Shown piece by piece: positions 13,562-15,031 of a stretch of DNA of 15,031 nucleotides; positions within the stretch are counted from its first letter, which is position 1; each line of letters begins with the position of its first letter. Position numbers and translations under genes: made by a program. The DNA is taken from the NCBI GenBank assembly GCA_038222915.1, contig JBBRHH010000081.1:1-15031 (forward strand). The letters run 5' to 3'. This DNA is from JBBRHH01 sp038222915 (GTDB taxonomy: Bacteria; Planctomycetota; Phycisphaerae; Tepidisphaerales; Tepidisphaeraceae). The notes beneath the pieces are model-generated. The model did not search any database. It had not been told where the DNA came from and worked only from the letters and a program-made list of their open reading frames with translations.

Positions 13562-14935
13562 ATGAAAAACGGCAAGGGCGGATGTTCGCGAAGGTCGGTC
13601 CTGCGATCACTGGCGGCGGGTTCGCTGCTATTACCCGGCATCGTGCAGCAGTTGCTCGCGGCCGAGGGCGACGCAACCAATCCGCTCGCGCCCCACGCGC
13701 CGCATTTCCCGGCCAGGGCCAAGCGGGTGATTTTCCTTTACATGAGCGGCGGCGTGTCGCACATGGACACGTTCGATCCCAAGCCGCGTCTGCTGGCCGA
13801 CGATGGCAAATCGCCGGCGACGAACGCGAAAGCCCATTACCTAAGGCCATTCTGGGATTTTCGTCCCGGCGGGCAATGCGGCACGATGGTGAGCGATCTG
13901 TTTCCCAACGTTCGCGATTGCATGGACGACATCTGCCTGATCCGCTCCATGCGCGGAGATCACAACGATCACTTCCAGGCCACACTGGGAATTCATACAG
14001 GATCGGTGACGGTGGCCCGCCCTTCCATGGGCTCCTGGGCGAGCTACGGCCTGGGGACGATGAACCAGAACCTACCGTCATTCGTCGTCCTTGCGCCGTT
14101 CCTGCCCTATGCCGGCAGCCAGGTATGGGGCTCGGATTTTCTTCCCGGGTGCCATCAGGGAACGCGCGTGCTCGCGGGCGCGGAGCCGATCCCAGATCTC
14201 AATCGCCGCAGTCCATCAATGCAGGTGCAGGAGATGGAGCTTGGCCTGCTCGACAAGTTCAACCGGATGCATCAGCAAACCCGCGCGGCCGACCCGGCAC
14301 TGGCGGCGCGAATTAAATCATTTGAAACCGCCTTCGGCATGCAGGCCGCGATGCCCGAGGTGCTCGACCTCACCCGAGAGACGGATACGACGCTGGATCT
14401 CTACGGCCTCGAGCGCGGGAGCACCAAGGGGTTTGCCTGGCAGTGCCTGGTCGCGCGGCGGCTCGTCGAGCGCGGCGTGCGGTTCGTGGAACTCATCGAT
14501 ACGGGTTCGAACACAAACTGGGATTCACACGACGACATGCGAAAGCACGAACCGCTGGCGCGAAACGTGGACAAGCCGATCGCGGGGCTACTGAAGGATC
14601 TGAAGTCACGTGGAATGCTCGATGACACGCTCGTGGTCTGGACGACGGAGTTCGGCCGAACACCAGTAGCAGATGGCCCCACGGGTCGAAGCCATCACAA
14701 CTCGGCCTATTCATCCTGGCTCGCCGGTGCGGGCGTGAAGGCCGGAATTGCCTACGGCAAATCAGACGACCACGGCGCGACGGTGGCGGAAAACGAAGTG
14801 CACGTACACGACCTGCACGCGACGATTCTGCATCTCCTCGGCTTCGATCACGAGCGCCTCACCTACCGGCACGCGGGCCGTGACTTTCGGCTGACCGATG
14901 TAAGCGGGCGGGTAGTGAAAGACATATTGAGTTAA
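13562..14935 (+). CDS. DUF1501 protein with Tat signal
   Basis: This 457-residue DUF1501 protein has an alkaline-phosphatase/sulfatase-like fold and is almost always found next to PSCyt/PSD1 proteins in planctomycetes. The twin-arginine signal is visible as SRRSVLR (residues 9-15) followed by a hydrophobic stretch to about 34, indicating folded export, often with a metal cofactor. Candidate metal-site motifs occur in the family order: MSGGVSHMDTFDPK (61-74), NWDSHDD (319-325), TTEFGRTP (361-368), GRSHH (375-379) and a C-terminal HVHDLHATILHLLG. The family ending, a tyrosine-arginine-containing GRDFRLTDV segment, is present, so the protein is complete. It begins 6 bp after the PSCyt gene's stop with only a weak ribosome site, implying one operon. 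The enzymatic activity of DUF1501 proteins is not established, and I do not assign one. Confidence 0.95.
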   Translation: MKNGKGGCSRRSVLRSLAAGSLLLPGIVQQLLAAEGDATNPLAPHAPHFPARAKRVIFLYMSGGVSHMDTFDPKPRLLADDGKSPATNAKAHYLRPFWDFRPGGQCGTMVSDLFPNVRDCMDDICLIRSMRGDHNDHFQATLGIHTGSVTVARPSMGSWASYGLGTMNQNLPSFVVLAPFLPYAGSQVWGSDFLPGCHQGTRVLAGAEPIPDLNRRSPSMQVQEMELGLLDKFNRMHQQTRAADPALAARIKSFETAFGMQAAMPEVLDLTRETDTTLDLYGLERGSTKGFAWQCLVARRLVERGVRFVELIDTGSNTNWDSHDDMRKHEPLARNVDKPIAGLLKDLKSRGMLDDTLVVWTTEFGRTPVADGPTGRSHHNSAYSSWLAGAGVKAGIAYGKSDDHGATVAENEVHVHDLHATILHLLGFDHERLTYRHAGRDFRLTDVSGRVVKDILS

Positions 14936-14952
14936 AAGCGGCGCCCATCGGC

Positions 14953-14973
14953 AATGGCAGGAATTGCCATTTT
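14953..14973 (+). terminator. Short hairpin with T-run after the DUF1501 gene
   Basis: AATGGCA (14953-14959) and TGCCATT (14965-14971) pair around GGAAT, and the 3' arm ends in TTTT. It sits 18 bases after the DUF1501 gene. The stem is 7 bp with only 3 GC-rich pairs and the T-run is broken by C, so termination may be partial. It overlaps the -35 of the next gene. Confidence 0.5.
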
Positions 14974-14992
14974 CTGACATCGATCTTATACT
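14964..14992 (+). promoter_or_regulatory. Sigma70-like promoter of the gene at the right edge
   Basis: TTGCCA (14964-14969) and TATACT (14987-14992) are separated by exactly 17 bases, the best promoter match in the window. The expected transcription start, seven bases past the -10, is the A of the ATG at 14999, so the message would be leaderless. Confidence 0.7.
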
Positions 14993-14998
14993 GTGCGT

Positions 14999-15031
14999 AT
15001 GGCAACGCAGACAAGTATGAACATCTCGCTC
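14999..15031 (+). CDS. Start of a possible ParD/RHH-type antitoxin (cut by window end)
   Basis: Only 11 codons are visible, MATQTSMNISL. The TSMNISL string is what the first beta strand of ParD-like ribbon-helix-helix antitoxins looks like. In such systems the antitoxin comes first and a ParE-type toxin follows within a few bases. No Shine-Dalgarno precedes the ATG, but a good promoter places the transcription start on it. An in-frame ATG at 15017 is the alternative start. With so few residues the family call is a guess supported by context; the existence of a gene start here is more likely. Confidence 0.45.
   Translation, partial: MATQTSMNISL

Overview
The window looks like chromosome from a member of the Planctomycetota. 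The strongest marker is the adjacent pair at the right: a cytochrome/DUF1549/DUF1553 protein followed by a Tat-exported DUF1501 protein, an arrangement characteristic of that phylum. A secreted helical protein (7038-8543) also matches a module I associate with planctomycetal surface proteins. The DNA is GC-rich by eye (not counted), and several genes lack a clear Shine-Dalgarno sequence. I see no rRNA, tRNA, IS element, phage gene or CRISPR array.

Left third, minus strand, read right to left: a sigma70-like promoter (5768-5796) drives a TPP riboswitch (5675-5759) and then thiC (3790-5556), thiamine pyrimidine synthase. Behind thiC, closely spaced on the same strand, lie a Uma2-family (DUF820) PD-(D/E)XK nuclease-like gene and a long SNF2-family helicase that runs off the left edge after 999 codons. 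The first gene is a housekeeping biosynthetic gene under vitamin control. The other two may simply be read through from it, or may have their own promoters that I cannot identify.

Middle: a divergent gap of about 590 bp (5760-6349) has no convincing gene. It carries the thiC promoter, an orphan A/T-flanked hairpin and a strong G-quadruplex motif on the minus strand. To its right, everything reads on the plus strand: a small lipoprotein, a 501-residue secreted helical-repeat protein, then a [2Fe-2S] ferredoxin closely followed by a divergent geranylgeranyl-reductase-like flavoprotein. The last two look like an electron carrier with its client enzyme. A SIMPL (DUF541) periplasmic protein follows, preceded by a long inverted repeat that buries its ribosome binding site.

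Right: the PSCyt/PSD1 protein and the DUF1501 protein are separated by 6 bp and surely form one transcription unit. Behind them a short terminator-like hairpin overlaps a good promoter whose predicted start point coincides with the ATG of a gene cut by the window end. Its 11 visible residues resemble the start of a ParD-type antitoxin.

I do not see a complete new multi-gene system. The best leads are the ferredoxin/degenerate-flavoprotein pair, the hairpin over the SIMPL start, the Uma2-SNF2 neighbours and the possibly leaderless antitoxin-like gene at the edge.
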